DNA from: Deferribacter abyssi
GTDB taxonomy: Bacteria > Chrysiogenota > Deferribacteres > Deferribacterales > Deferribacteraceae
Reading direction: 5' to 3'
DNA length: 64,000 bases
Assembly (NCBI RefSeq): GCF_049472655.1
Contig: NZ_JAQNCS010000013.1
Span: 1 to 64,000 of the forward strand
The position numbers and the translations under genes were made by a program. The notes under the pieces were generated by a model. It made no database searches and had not been told where the DNA came from. It was given only the letters and a program-made list of their open reading frames with translations. Shown piece by piece: positions 9,182 to 18,384 of the stretch. How positions within the stretch are numbered: position 1 is the stretch's first letter; each line of letters begins with the position of its first letter.

Positions 9182-9318
9182 AAACAAAAAATAAAATACT
9201 GTTTAAATAAATGCAACACTTAAACCTATTTTAGTAACTTATCGGTATTTTTTTCGAAAAATAAGCAATAAAATAATCTATAAAATTATCAATCAAAGAT
9301 AATACAATATACTTTTTC

Positions 9319-9954
9319 TTAGATTTTCCAGGGATGGAAAATTTCAAAACCTTTAGATTCAAGATGTTTTTCTACTTTATGTTTAAACAACCCATCAAAT
9401 CTGATAGAAACTATCCTTTTATAATCACCGGTATTTGAAACTATCACAGAAATAATGTTTATCCCAAGCTCTTTAAATTCTCTTGCAAGATGCTCCAGCA
9501 TACCTGGCTTATCTTCTAATACCACATCCACTCTACTACCTGGCTCTTCAAGCCCCATAATTGAAACCATCGCTCTAAGGACATCATATCTTGAAATTAT
9601 ACCCACTACCTTTTCTTCATCGTTTGTCACAGGCAATGCACCAATTCTACCCTGATAAATATAAAGTAGAGCATCCTCCAATGTATCATTTTCATTGATG
9701 GAAACCACATCTGTTGACATAATCTCTTTAACCAACTCAGGTTTTTTGTCAAAATTTTCTCTTTCATCAATCTTAGAAGTTGGTAACACTTCCCTAATAT
9801 CGCTTTTAACAACTATTCCAATCAGTCTCTTATCATTATCTATAACAGGCAGATGCTTTACATTTTTTATATTCATAATGTATGCTGCAGTTTCTATTTT
9901 TGTATCAGGAAAAACAGAAATCACATTTTTTGTCATCCAATCTCTAACAAACAT
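9319..9954 (-). CDS. acuB: CBS-pair plus ACT domain protein (AcuB-like)
   Basis: A 211-residue cytosolic protein with two CBS motifs (VRDWMTKNVISVFPDTKIET at the start; VKEIMSTDVVSINENDTLED near 74-93, then VVGIISRYDVLRAMV) and a C-terminal ACT domain from about 140 (VDVVLEDKPGMLEHLAREFK). This CBS-CBS-ACT order is that of AcuB, which in Bacillus is encoded beside AcuC in the acetoin-utilisation locus. CBS pairs usually bind adenine nucleotides and ACT domains bind small metabolites. It lies 14 bp after the acuC-like gene and has an AGGGG SD. The acetoin link is from the family name; no acetoin genes are present here. Confidence 0.82.
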   Translation of the reverse strand: MFVRDWMTKNVISVFPDTKIETAAYIMNIKNVKHLPVIDNDKRLIGIVVKSDIREVLPTSKIDERENFDKKPELVKEIMSTDVVSINENDTLEDALLYIYQGRIGALPVTNDEEKVVGIISRYDVLRAMVSIMGLEEPGSRVDVVLEDKPGMLEHLAREFKELGINIISVIVSNTGDYKRIVSIRFDGLFKHKVEKHLESKGFEIFHPWKI

Positions 9955-9968
9955 AGCAACCCCTTTTA

Positions 9969-10967
9969 TTAAAAAATACCAAATATTTCATCTGTAACAA
10001 ACAAATCATATACATCTATCATTTTATCATCACTCAAAGCATCAAGAAAGTTTAAAACACATCTTGATAATATATCAGGTTCATATCCACCTTCAAGAGT
10101 AACAAATAAATGTCCTTCACAAAATTTGTCACTTAAGTATTTTAACGCATAGCCAATTTTTCTGTATAAGGAAGTACTATATCTCAAATCACCAATGATA
10201 TCATCTTTGTGTCCATCAAATCCTGCCGAAACAAGTAATATTTCAGGTTTAAATTCATAAAAAGCTGGAACAACTTTTTCAACAAATTCCTTACCAAAAT
10301 CATTATCATCTGCTTCAGGTTTTAATGGAATATTGCGTGTAAACCCAGAGCCAGCCCCTTTACCTTTTTCAAAGAAACGACCAGTACCTGGGAATAAAAA
10401 TGTCGGATGCTCATGAATACTTAGATAAAATACTGAATCATCCTCATAAAAAATATTTTGCGTACCATTGCCATGATGAACATCAAAATCAAATATAAGT
10501 ATTTTACCAACACCATGTATCTTTTGTAAATACTTTGCAACTAGAGCAATATTATTGAAAAAGCAAAACCCAAGAGCCTTGTTTGTATCTGCATGATGTC
10601 CTGGTGGTCTTCCTGCCACAAATATCTTTTTCGGTTCATTTGACACAATATAATCAGCTGCAAAAAAGTGCGCAAACACATTTTTAACTGCCACATCAAA
10701 AGAATCACTACAAATAGAATTATCTTTATGCATAAAATATTCCTTTTTCTTGCAAGCTGTTCTAAATTCATCAATATAAGGCTTTGTATGAACTAATGAG
10801 AGCAATTCCAAATCATAACAATAATCAGGTATTAAATAATTTATTAAATCTGAAATTTCTGAATTCTTAAGAGTAGCAATAAGTTTTTTGAGGCGCTCAG
10901 GATTTTCAGGGTGGCCCACAAATGTTTTATGCTCCAGAAAAACTTCATCAAAAACCAGATTTACCAA
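9969..10967 (-). CDS. acuC: Histone-deacetylase family protein (AcuC-like)
   Basis: A 332-residue class I/II HDAC-like amidohydrolase. Zinc and charge-relay motifs are present: GRPPGHHAD (about residues 118-126), GFCFFNNIALVAKYLQ, ILIFDFDVHHGNGTQNIFYE (about 154-173), and LLVSAGFDGHKDD near 250. The N-terminus EVFLEHKTFVGHPENPERLK is typical. AcuC deacetylates acetyl-CoA synthetase in Bacillus; polyamine-type deacetylases are another possibility. Translation most likely starts at the TTG at 10967, which has AGGAG 10 nt upstream and gives the expected N-terminus. It is upstream of, and probably cotranscribed with, the acuB-like gene; acuA is not in this window. Confidence 0.85.
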   Translation of the reverse strand: MVNLVFDEVFLEHKTFVGHPENPERLKKLIATLKNSEISDLINYLIPDYCYDLELLSLVHTKPYIDEFRTACKKKEYFMHKDNSICSDSFDVAVKNVFAHFFAADYIVSNEPKKIFVAGRPPGHHADTNKALGFCFFNNIALVAKYLQKIHGVGKILIFDFDVHHGNGTQNIFYEDDSVFYLSIHEHPTFLFPGTGRFFEKGKGAGSGFTRNIPLKPEADDNDFGKEFVEKVVPAFYEFKPEILLVSAGFDGHKDDIIGDLRYSTSLYRKIGYALKYLSDKFCEGHLFVTLEGGYEPDILSRCVLNFLDALSDDKMIDVYDLFVTDEIFGIF

Positions 10968-11288
10968 TTAAATAATTCTCCTAATTCAACGTTTATTCAA
11001 AAATTTTCTTTATCAATATACCCCAAAGTTGCTAGCAACTAAATTCAAAATGGTAAGAATATGTTTGCTTATATGGCAATCTATCCAGAGAAATGCTTAT
11101 TCTTTTTTTATGATGTTTTCAAGCAGTTATTTTGATATCTTCACTGGATTTAATTAAAAATACTTTTTATGTTTTTAATATACTCTAAATAAAAAATTTA
11201 TGTGCATCACAATTATTCTTAATTATAGTAACTTTTGTAAGAATTACTGTAACAGTATAACAACCATACCCTTTTTATATCTTTCACT
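10968..11288. other. Intergenic region between rnfB and acuC
   Basis: A 321-bp AT-rich gap between two minus-strand genes. It holds a perfect 14-bp palindrome (AGTTGCTAGCAACT, 11027-11040) 60 bp upstream of acuC. A 35-codon plus-strand ORF from 11050 has no SD or recognisable product, and I do not call it a gene. I see no convincing terminator for the rnf operon and no good -35/-10 pair. Confidence 0.6.
11027..11040. promoter_or_regulatory. 14-bp perfect palindrome upstream of acuC
   Basis: AGTTGCTAGCAACT is exactly self-complementary and lies 60 bp before the acuC start in otherwise AT-rich DNA. It has the size of a homodimeric repressor operator. No regulator is known for it, so the role is inference. 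Confidence 0.35.
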
Positions 11289-12071
11289 TCAAAGTCTTAC
11301 TATTGCCTTTGTAGGACAAACCTCTTCACATTTTCCACAATTTGTACATTTTTCTGGTTGTATGAATGCTACATTATTTTCCACCATTATAGCATCAACT
11401 GGACAATTCTTTGCACATAATCTGCATGCAATACACCCAACAGAACATACCTTTTTAGTTTCTACACCCTTATCCTTTGACGAACAAGTAACAAGATACC
11501 TTTTTTCAACATCAATAAGTTCAATTAAATTCCTTGGACAAGCTTTTACACACAATCCACAGGCTGTACATTTATCTTCATCTACAACCGGAATTCCGTT
11601 TTCTCCCATTTTAAGAGCATCAAAATTACATGCTTTTACACAACTACCTCCGCCAACACACCCATAAATACAACCTTTATTACCACCACCTAGCAATACA
11701 ATGGCATGACAGTCTAACGGACCATAATAGTCATACTTTGAAGGGCATTCATTATGACCACCCTTACACTTTATTTTTGCTACTTTTTTTACAGTTGTAC
11801 CGACTTCTAATCCTAATAGCTCTCCAATTTTTTCAGCTAACTCTGCACCGCCCACTGGACAGGCAGTTGGTGGTGTATCTCCAGAAACAATAGCCTCTGC
11901 TAAAGCTGAACAGCCAGGGTATCCACATCCACCACAATTTGCACCAGGCAAAAGTTCATTGACATCTTCAATTCTTGGATCTTTTTCTACACTAAACTTT
12001 TTAGATGCCAATAGTAGTCCAAAACCTGCTGCAAAACCAGATGCACCAACAACAATTATAGCTTCAATCAT
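11289..12071 (-). CDS. rnfB: Rnf electron transport complex subunit B
   Basis: A 260-residue iron-sulfur protein. An N-terminal membrane helix (IIVVGASGFAAGFGLLLAS) is followed by the RnfB-specific 4Fe-4S motif ANCGGCGYPGCSALAEAI (about residues 44-61) and CP near 71. Next are a CPSKYDYYGPLDC-type region and ferredoxin-like clusters CTACGLCVKACP, CIACRLCAKNCP and CTNCGKCEEVCP. RnfB takes electrons from reduced ferredoxin and passes them into the complex that drives Na+ or H+ across the membrane while reducing NAD+. It is the last gene of the rnfCDGEAB set, 17 bp after rnfA. Confidence 0.96.
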   Translation of the reverse strand: MIEAIIVVGASGFAAGFGLLLASKKFSVEKDPRIEDVNELLPGANCGGCGYPGCSALAEAIVSGDTPPTACPVGGAELAEKIGELLGLEVGTTVKKVAKIKCKGGHNECPSKYDYYGPLDCHAIVLLGGGNKGCIYGCVGGGSCVKACNFDALKMGENGIPVVDEDKCTACGLCVKACPRNLIELIDVEKRYLVTCSSKDKGVETKKVCSVGCIACRLCAKNCPVDAIMVENNVAFIQPEKCTNCGKCEEVCPTKAIVRL

Positions 12072-12088
12072 CTACTTACCTCTTTGTA

Positions 12089-12670
12089 TCATATTTTTAC
12101 CAATCCGGAAAAACCCATAAAAGCAAGAGCAAGAATACCTGCTGTAATAAAAGCTATTGGCAACCCTCTAAAATAAAAAGGAACATCTGATAATTCAATA
12201 CGTTCTCTTATTCCTGCAAAAAGTACTAGGGCAAGGCCAAACCCCAATGATGAACCAATTGTAAATACAAGCATCTGAAGAAAATCAAATTTAAATTGAA
12301 TATTTAATAAAGCAGCTCCAAGTATTGCACAATTTGTAGTTATCAACGGTAAAAAGATCCCAAGGCTCTTATAAAGGGCCGGAGACGTTTTTTCTATAAC
12401 CATCTCAACAAACTGAACTAAAGATGCTATTACAAGAATAAATACAATAGTTTGCAAATAAGCAAGGTTTAGTGGATTAAGAACTGTATATTGTATTATC
12501 CATGTAATAACACCTGCTATAGTCATAACAAAGGTAACAGCAAAAGACATCCCTATGGCAGTATCAAGCTTTTTAGATACTCCGAAAAAAGGACAAATAC
12601 CTAAAAATCTACTTAAAACAAAGTTGTTCACAAGAACAGCACTTATAAAAATAAGTATTAACTCTTTCAT
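12089..12670 (-). CDS. rnfA: Rnf electron transport complex subunit A
   Basis: A 193-residue integral membrane protein with six predicted helices. The family motif NNFVLSRFLGICPFFGVSKK lies at residues 15-34, including the Cys conserved in RnfA/NqrE; the second half-repeat carries ITTNCAILGAALLN near 108-121, with the second conserved Cys. These two Cys hold the membrane-embedded 2Fe-2S site formed with RnfE. Gene order C-D-G-E-A-B and close spacing to rnfE and rnfB support the assignment. Confidence 0.96.
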   Translation of the reverse strand: MKELILIFISAVLVNNFVLSRFLGICPFFGVSKKLDTAIGMSFAVTFVMTIAGVITWIIQYTVLNPLNLAYLQTIVFILVIASLVQFVEMVIEKTSPALYKSLGIFLPLITTNCAILGAALLNIQFKFDFLQMLVFTIGSSLGFGLALVLFAGIRERIELSDVPFYFRGLPIAFITAGILALAFMGFSGLVKI

Positions 12671-12719
12671 ACCCCACCTTTTTTTGACAAATTATCTACT
12701 ACTTTTCATTAGCAAGCAA

Positions 12720-13325
12720 TTAAGTTAAAGACTTTTTATTATTTTTCTCATCTAAGTAATTTATAATAAAAAGTAAAAATCCTAATGCTATAAATGCTCC
12801 TGGAGGTAAAATCATAACAATAGCTGGGCTAAAACTTTCTCCAAATAAATTTATACCAAGAATAGAGCCATTACCAAACAATTCTCTAACACATCCCAAA
12901 ATAAAAAGAGCTAATGTAAAGCCTAAACCTATACCAAATCCATCTATTAAAGAATCTATTGCATTATTTTTAGATGCAAAACTCTCTGCTCTACCAAGAA
13001 TTACACAGTTTACAACAATCAAAGGGATAAATAATCCCAAACTCTTATGCAAACTATGAGCATAAGCATTCATCAGCAAATCTATCATTGTAACAAAACT
13101 TGCAATCACTACAATATAAGCAGGAATCCTCACTTTAGAAGGGATAAAATCTTTTATCAAAGAAACAACAATATTCGAACATACAAGCACAGCAGTTGTT
13201 GCAAGCCCCATTCCTATACCATTTTTTGCAGAAGTAGTTACAGCAAGAGTAGGACACATTCCCAATACTTGTTTAAAAACAGCATTGTTTTTCCAAAGCC
13301 CTTCAAAAAAAATTCTCATTTTCAT
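12720..13325 (-). CDS. rnfE: Rnf electron transport complex subunit E
   Basis: A 201-residue membrane protein homologous to RnfA. It has NNAVFKQVLGMCPTLAVTTS near residues 13-32 and VVNCVILGRAESFASKN near 103-119; the two Cys match those of the RnfA/RnfE 2Fe-2S site. The ATG at 13325 overlaps the rnfG stop (ATGA) and has GGAGG 7 nt upstream; a second ATG two codons later is possible. The C-terminus ends in a charged DEKNNKK tail. Confidence 0.95.
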   Translation of the reverse strand: MKMRIFFEGLWKNNAVFKQVLGMCPTLAVTTSAKNGIGMGLATTAVLVCSNIVVSLIKDFIPSKVRIPAYIVVIASFVTMIDLLMNAYAHSLHKSLGLFIPLIVVNCVILGRAESFASKNNAIDSLIDGFGIGLGFTLALFILGCVRELFGNGSILGINLFGESFSPAIVMILPPGAFIALGFLLFIINYLDEKNNKKSLT

Positions 13326-13879
13326 TTTGAGCCCTCCAACACATCCTTCACTATAAACTTTAATCCATTCTTAACAGCTTCACTAACAGCACGAGGACTG
13401 ATCGTGGCACCACTAAACTGATCAATTATACCACCATCCTTCTTCACAGCAATATTATCTTTTAGAGTAAGCCCTTTAAATTCATCTTTAAACCATTTCT
13501 CTTCTATTTTTGAACCAAGACCAGGAGTTTCAGCATGCTTTAAAATTTCAATACCTGAAATTTTTCCATTAATATCTACACCTATAAGTACTACAATACT
13601 ACCACCATATCCTTTTTCAGAAATTGACTTCACAGCATAACCAACTATTTTCCCACCTTTTTTAGCCACATAAACAGTTTTACCACCTATAACTTTTAAA
13701 TCTTTATCTGGTGAATTATCATATTCTGGCAACACTACTTTTAATGCTTTCAGTAACTCCAGTCTATATTGATACTCAATCTTCTCTTTGGTCATAGAAT
13801 TGACAATAGCAAGAGCTGTAGCAGCAATTACACCAATCACAGTCAAAACAAATACCATTTTAAATCCATTATCACGCAC
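13322..13879 (-). CDS. rnfG: Rnf electron transport complex subunit G (FMN-bearing)
   Basis: About 185 residues: one N-terminal membrane helix (MVFVLTVIGVIAATALAIVN) and a periplasmic FMN-binding domain. The covalent FMN site SGATISPRAVSEAV sits near residue 159, with the Thr as flavin attachment residue. I place the start at the GTG at 13879: it has GAGG 7 nt upstream and gives the usual RDNGFK N-terminus. The in-frame TTG and GTG further upstream lie deeper in rnfD and lack a good SD. The gene overlaps the end of rnfD by 8 bp. Confidence 0.94.
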   Translation of the reverse strand: MRDNGFKMVFVLTVIGVIAATALAIVNSMTKEKIEYQYRLELLKALKVVLPEYDNSPDKDLKVIGGKTVYVAKKGGKIVGYAVKSISEKGYGGSIVVLIGVDINGKISGIEILKHAETPGLGSKIEEKWFKDEFKGLTLKDNIAVKKDGGIIDQFSGATISPRAVSEAVKNGLKFIVKDVLEGSK

Positions 13880-14867
13880 TGGTAACCTCACCAAAACTTT
13901 TTGGTCTTAAATAATAATCTATCAACGGAACAAAAGCATTCATAATAAGAATAGCAAAAGAAACTCCTTCAGGATAGCCACCAAACAATCTAATCACTGC
14001 AGTTAATATACCACAACCAATACCAAAAATAACCTGCCCTTTTTTCGTAACAGGGCTGGTAACCATATCTGTAGCCATAAAAAAAGCACCAAGCATTAAA
14101 CCTCCTGAAAAGAGATGTAACAACGGATTCAAGGTCTTTTCAGGACTAAATATCCAATAAGGAATTATAACAACCAAAAAAGCAGTAATATAACTTACAG
14201 GTATGTGCCATGAAATTATTCTTTTATAGAGTAAGAACAAACCACCCAAAATTATTGCAATGGCAGAAATTTCACCCAGTGAACCACCCACATTACCTAA
14301 GAACAGATTACTTACATTGGCAATTTCACTTGATACAATTTTTCCATAGGTAAGCACTTCTGTTTTTGACTGCCCAAGTGGTGTTGCTACACTAACCGCA
14401 TCAATCATAAACTTTTGCGTAATAGGTACAGGCTTTATCCAATTTGTCATCTGAGCTGGCCAAGAAATAAGTAAAAACACTCTTGCCACTAAGGCAGGAT
14501 TAAATGGATTTTGCCCAAGACCACCAAAAACCTGTTTTCCCACAATAATAGCAATAAAACTACCCACAAATATTAACCACCATGGACTTGATGGAGGCAA
14601 ATTCATAGCAAGTAAAATGGCTGTCACTAGTGCAGAATTATCATGTAAGGTTATCTTTCTTTTACTGATTTTCTGAAAAGCTGCTTCAAAAAAAAGAGTA
14701 AAAATAATTGTTAAAAGATATGTTTTTACAGCATAATAACCAAAATAGTAAATTGAAACACCCATAGCAGGAATTAAAGCATAAACAACATAAAGCATTA
14801 TTTTGTCTGTTTTCAATTCGTCCCTCTCATGAGGGGAAAAGGTAACTAATAACTTATTTTGCTGCAT
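13872..14867 (-). CDS. rnfD: Rnf electron transport complex subunit D (FMN-bearing)
   Basis: A 331-residue polytopic membrane protein. It begins with LLVTFSPHERDELKTDKIML, the usual RnfD N-terminus, followed by helices and GGLGQNPFNPALVARVFLL near residues 115-133. The motif DAVSVATPLGQS near 156-167 contains the Thr that normally carries covalent FMN. The C-terminal helices include FFMATDMVTSPVTKKGQVIF. It overlaps rnfC by 14 bp and rnfG by 8 bp, showing tight translational coupling. Confidence 0.95.
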   Translation of the reverse strand: MQQNKLLVTFSPHERDELKTDKIMLYVVYALIPAMGVSIYYFGYYAVKTYLLTIIFTLFFEAAFQKISKRKITLHDNSALVTAILLAMNLPPSSPWWLIFVGSFIAIIVGKQVFGGLGQNPFNPALVARVFLLISWPAQMTNWIKPVPITQKFMIDAVSVATPLGQSKTEVLTYGKIVSSEIANVSNLFLGNVGGSLGEISAIAIILGGLFLLYKRIISWHIPVSYITAFLVVIIPYWIFSPEKTLNPLLHLFSGGLMLGAFFMATDMVTSPVTKKGQVIFGIGCGILTAVIRLFGGYPEGVSFAILIMNAFVPLIDYYLRPKSFGEVTSA

Positions 14868-16161
14868 CTTTCTTCTGCCTCATCATATTCATTATTTCTC
14901 TCTTTGCTGTTTTAAAGTATCCCACAAGAGGTCTTCTTGAAAGGCATACATAACTGCAACAACCACATTCAATGCAATTTAAAACATGCCAATCTTTCAA
15001 TGTTTCATACATTTCATTAACAGAAAATTGCTCCATTATAGCTGGTACAAGTCCCATAGGACATGCTTCTACACATTTACCACATCTAATACAATTATTC
15101 ATTGATAAATCAGGTAAATCAGTATCTCTATACAAAATAATGCCACTAGTTCCTTTCATTACAGGAGTATCTAAATCAAAAATGGAAAACCCCATCATAG
15201 GCCCACCCATTACAATTTTTTTTATATCTCCAACAGGTCCACCACAAGATTCTATTAATTTTCTTACCGGTACACCAATTGGTACAATAAGATTTTTAGG
15301 CTCTTTCACCGCTCCGGTTATGGTAACCACTCTTTCTATAAGAGGTTTTCCCCTCTCAAAAGCTTCATATATAGCAAGACATGTCCCCACATTGTGAACA
15401 ATAACACCCACTTCCAAAGGCAATTTCCCTTCAGGTACAACCCTATTAACTGTTGCTTTAATGAGTTGCTTCTCACCACCTTGAGGATATTTTACATCCA
15501 GTGGAATTACTTCAAACTCATACTTGACAATCAATTTCTCAAAGGCATTAATAGCATCAGGCTTATTTTTTTCTATACCGACAATCAATTTTTCTATTCC
15601 AAGTTCGCTCTGTATTAACTTTGCACCCTTTATTATTTCAACTGTATTTTCAACCATTAGTCTATGATCACAAGTAAGATATGGCTCGCATTCAGCACCA
15701 TTAATTATAAGGTAATCTATTTTTTTTGGTGGAGCCAGTTTCACATGAGATGGAAAAGTTGCGCCACCAAGACCTACAATCCCCGCAGCAAGAACTTTAT
15801 CCTGGAATTTATCAGTATCCTCAACAAGAACAAAATCATTATCAATATCTGTAACTCTAATTTTCACAGAAGGTACACTACCCATTATTGGATGAGAAAC
15901 ATTTTCAATCTTTAACACTTCCCCTGTAACAGAAGAATGAATATTAGCACTGACAAACCCACTTGATCTACCAATAAGCTGCCCTCTCTTTACAACATCC
16001 TTCCTTTTAACTACCGCTTTAGCTGGCGCTCCTATATGTTGAATAAGTGGAATTGCAACTTCATCTCCAACATTTAATTCTAATTTTTCAATTTTCTTAC
16101 CACAGGTTTTCTCTTTGTTGTACTTAGGATGGATACCACCTTTAAAACCAAAATACGGCAT
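14854..16161 (-). CDS. rnfC: Rnf electron transport complex subunit C (NADH-binding)
   Basis: A 435-residue soluble subunit with the GGIHPKYNKEKT N-terminus, a barrel-sandwich/SLBB region, an NADH/FMN-binding core (GLGGATFPSHVKL and NGAECEPYLTCDHRLM), and two C-terminal 4Fe-4S clusters (CIRCGKCVEACPMG, about residues 357-370; CIECGCCSYVCLSRRPLV near 396-413). RnfC is the NAD+-reducing end of the complex. Length is close to the short RnfC forms; the long Ala/Lys-rich C-terminal tail of enteric RnfC is absent. It starts 8 bp after the dCMP deaminase gene, so the rnf set is joined to the rpiB-glyA transcript. Confidence 0.96.
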   Translation of the reverse strand: MPYFGFKGGIHPKYNKEKTCGKKIEKLELNVGDEVAIPLIQHIGAPAKAVVKRKDVVKRGQLIGRSSGFVSANIHSSVTGEVLKIENVSHPIMGSVPSVKIRVTDIDNDFVLVEDTDKFQDKVLAAGIVGLGGATFPSHVKLAPPKKIDYLIINGAECEPYLTCDHRLMVENTVEIIKGAKLIQSELGIEKLIVGIEKNKPDAINAFEKLIVKYEFEVIPLDVKYPQGGEKQLIKATVNRVVPEGKLPLEVGVIVHNVGTCLAIYEAFERGKPLIERVVTITGAVKEPKNLIVPIGVPVRKLIESCGGPVGDIKKIVMGGPMMGFSIFDLDTPVMKGTSGIILYRDTDLPDLSMNNCIRCGKCVEACPMGLVPAIMEQFSVNEMYETLKDWHVLNCIECGCCSYVCLSRRPLVGYFKTAKREIMNMMRQKKDAAK

Positions 16162-16169
16162 ACTTCACC

Positions 16170-16619
16170 TTACTTCTGTATTTTTTTTTGTTCAACAATG
16201 ATTTCTGTTTCGCTTAAAAGCTCATCAGCAAAAGAATCATTATAATCTTCTTCATATACAATTCTTTTTATCCCAGCATTTATAATCATCTTTGTACATA
16301 TGGTGCATGGTTTTGTATTTGTATATATTGTTCCTCCTTTGATAGAAACACCGTGATATGCCGCCTGTATTATTGCATTTTGTTCAGCATGTAAACCCCT
16401 ACACAACTCATGTCTTTCACCCGAAGGAACATTCAATTTCACCCTCAAACACCCCACAATTTCGCAATGTGTAATATTTTTAGGAACACCATTATATCCT
16501 GTAGAAAGAATCTGACTATCCTTAACAATTACTGCTCCTACTTGTCTCCTTAAACAGGTAGAACGCTTTTTTACAATATTCACAATTTCTAAAAAATATT
16601 CATCCCAATCTGGTCTCAA
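16170..16619 (-). CDS. comEB: dCMP deaminase (ComEB family)
   Basis: A 149-residue zinc cytidine/deoxycytidylate deaminase. The catalytic HAEQNAIIQAA (His and Glu) is near residue 77, and the second zinc motif TKPCTICTKMI is near 101. The extra CLRRQVGAVIVKD and CEIVGCLRVK region suits dCMP deaminases, which have a second zinc site. It makes dUMP for thymidylate synthesis. Its ATG overlaps the glyA stop (ATGA), and pairing with glyA, which supplies methylene-THF, is functionally coherent. Confidence 0.92.
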   Translation of the reverse strand: MRPDWDEYFLEIVNIVKKRSTCLRRQVGAVIVKDSQILSTGYNGVPKNITHCEIVGCLRVKLNVPSGERHELCRGLHAEQNAIIQAAYHGVSIKGGTIYTNTKPCTICTKMIINAGIKRIVYEEDYNDSFADELLSETEIIVEQKKIQK

Positions 16620-17872
16620 TACAGTACACCTTTATATAATGGATATTTTTCACAAAGGACCAAAACCTCTTTTTGTATATTTTTGATAACTCCTTCATCA
16701 TTAATATTCAACAATACATCAGCAATTAAGTTACCAATAGCTTCCATAGCATCCTCTTTCATTCCTCTTGTAGTTACTGCAGGTGTTCCTATCCTTACGC
16801 CACTGGTAACAAATGGACTTCTTGTTTCAAACGGTATAGTATTTTTATTAACAGTAATATTTGCTTTACCAAGCGCCTCTTCAGCATCCTTACCTGTAAT
16901 ACCTTTATCTGTTAAATCTATAAGCATTAAATGATTATCAGTACCACCAGAAACAAGTCTAAAACCTCTATTTTTTAGAGTTTCCGCAAGTACTTTAGCA
17001 TTTGCAACAATTTGCCTCTGATACTCTTTAAAATCATCGCTCATAGCCTCTTTCAAGGCCACTGCCTTTGCTGCAATTATATGCATAAGGGGACCACCTT
17101 GAATGCCAGGAAAAATTTGAGAATTTATTTTCTTTGCATATTCTTCTTTACAAAGTATAAGACCACCCCTAGGCCCTCTTAATGTTTTATGAGTTGTTGT
17201 TGTAACAAAATCGGCATATGGAACTGGAGAGGGGTGAACACCAGCAGCCACAAGCCCCGCAATATGAGCCATATCTACCATCACATAGGCACCAATTTTA
17301 TCAGCAATTTTCCTAAATGCCTCAAAATCTATGACTCTAGGATATGCACTTGCACCTACTACTATCATTTTAGGTTTGTGTTCTAGTGCAAGACGTTCTA
17401 CATCTTCATAGTTTATGGTCTCAGTTTCTTTATCTACCCCATATGAGACCACATTAAAATATCTACCTGAAAAATTCACTGGACTACCATGAGTAAGATG
17501 ACCACCATGACTTAAATTCATACCTAAAATTGTATCACCTGGTTGCAATACAGAGAAATACACTGCCATATTTGCCTGACTGCCAGAATGAGGCTGTACA
17601 TTGGCATGCTCTGCACCAAAAAGTTCTTTTGCTCTATCAATCGCAACCTGCTCTGCAATATCCACAAATTCACAACCACCATAATATCTTTTACCAGGAT
17701 ACCCTTCAGCATATTTATTTGTCATTATTGAACCCTGAGCCTCTAATACTGCTGAAGAAACAAAGTTTTCACTTGCTATTAACTCTATATGAGTTTCCTG
17801 CCTTTCAATCTCTTTAATCAATGCATTATAAACTTCATTGTCAATTTTTTTTACATTTTCATATAAACTCAT
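16616..17872 (-). CDS. glyA: Serine hydroxymethyltransferase
   Basis: A 418-residue PLP enzyme converting serine and THF to glycine and 5,10-methylene-THF. The family signature is complete: HIELIASENFVS (residues 28-39), NKYAEGYPGKRYYGG, NLSHGGHLTHGSPVNFSG, DMAHIAGLVAAGVHPSP, and the PLP lysine in VTTTTHKTLRGPRGG near residue 228. Length is exact for bacterial GlyA. It overlaps both neighbours by 4 bp (ATGA), forming rpiB-glyA-comEB, an arrangement common in bacteria. Confidence 0.97.
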   Translation of the reverse strand: MSLYENVKKIDNEVYNALIKEIERQETHIELIASENFVSSAVLEAQGSIMTNKYAEGYPGKRYYGGCEFVDIAEQVAIDRAKELFGAEHANVQPHSGSQANMAVYFSVLQPGDTILGMNLSHGGHLTHGSPVNFSGRYFNVVSYGVDKETETINYEDVERLALEHKPKMIVVGASAYPRVIDFEAFRKIADKIGAYVMVDMAHIAGLVAAGVHPSPVPYADFVTTTTHKTLRGPRGGLILCKEEYAKKINSQIFPGIQGGPLMHIIAAKAVALKEAMSDDFKEYQRQIVANAKVLAETLKNRGFRLVSGGTDNHLMLIDLTDKGITGKDAEEALGKANITVNKNTIPFETRSPFVTSGVRIGTPAVTTRGMKEDAMEAIGNLIADVLLNINDEGVIKNIQKEVLVLCEKYPLYKGVLY

Positions 17873-18348
17873 TTATTTGCCTCCAAATATTCTAACCAAA
17901 ATTTAGCTGCCAATTCATCTATTTTGTTGACTCTTCTTAAGTGTCTTCCACCTTCAAATTCTGTATTTAACCAGGTATTCAAAATATCTTTTGCAAGCTC
18001 AATTCCAATAATCCTTCCCCCAAGAGCCAGTAAATTAGCATTATTATGAAGTCTACTCATTTTAGCAGTATAAGAATCCCAACACAGAGCTGCTCTCACA
18101 CCAGGAAACTTGTTTGCTGCAATTGATATTCCAATACCTGTCCCACAAATAATAACCCCTCTTTCTATTTCTCCCCTCGAAATAGATGCTGCAACTTTAT
18201 AAGCATAATCAGGATAATCCACAGATTTATCATCATATGTACCAAAATCTTTAACAATATATCCTAAATTTTCCAGGTATTTTGATATGATAGACTTAAG
18301 ATAAAAACCACCGTGATCAGAGCCTAAAGCAATAACTTCTTTACTCAT
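17869..18348 (-). CDS. rpiB: Ribose-5-phosphate isomerase B
   Basis: A 159-residue RpiB/LacAB-family isomerase of the pentose phosphate pathway. The N-terminal ALGSDHGGFYLK (residues 7-18) and the catalytic GVIICGTGIGISIAANK (about 65-81, active-site Cys) are intact, followed by RAALCWDSYTAKMSRLHNNA and a conserved GRIIG. It has an AGGGA SD and a promoter about 40 bp upstream, so it is the first gene of the transcript leading to glyA, comEB and rnf. Confidence 0.95.
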   Translation of the reverse strand: MSKEVIALGSDHGGFYLKSIISKYLENLGYIVKDFGTYDDKSVDYPDYAYKVAASISRGEIERGVIICGTGIGISIAANKFPGVRAALCWDSYTAKMSRLHNNANLLALGGRIIGIELAKDILNTWLNTEFEGGRHLRRVNKIDELAAKFWLEYLEANK

Positions 18349-18384
18349 AACAATCCCTGCGTTTTATTTTTAATGAGTCACTGT

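Noticed and set aside
11050..11157. 35-codon plus-strand ORF in the rnfB-acuC gap
   Set aside because: No SD, no recognisable protein, AT-rich chance ORF.
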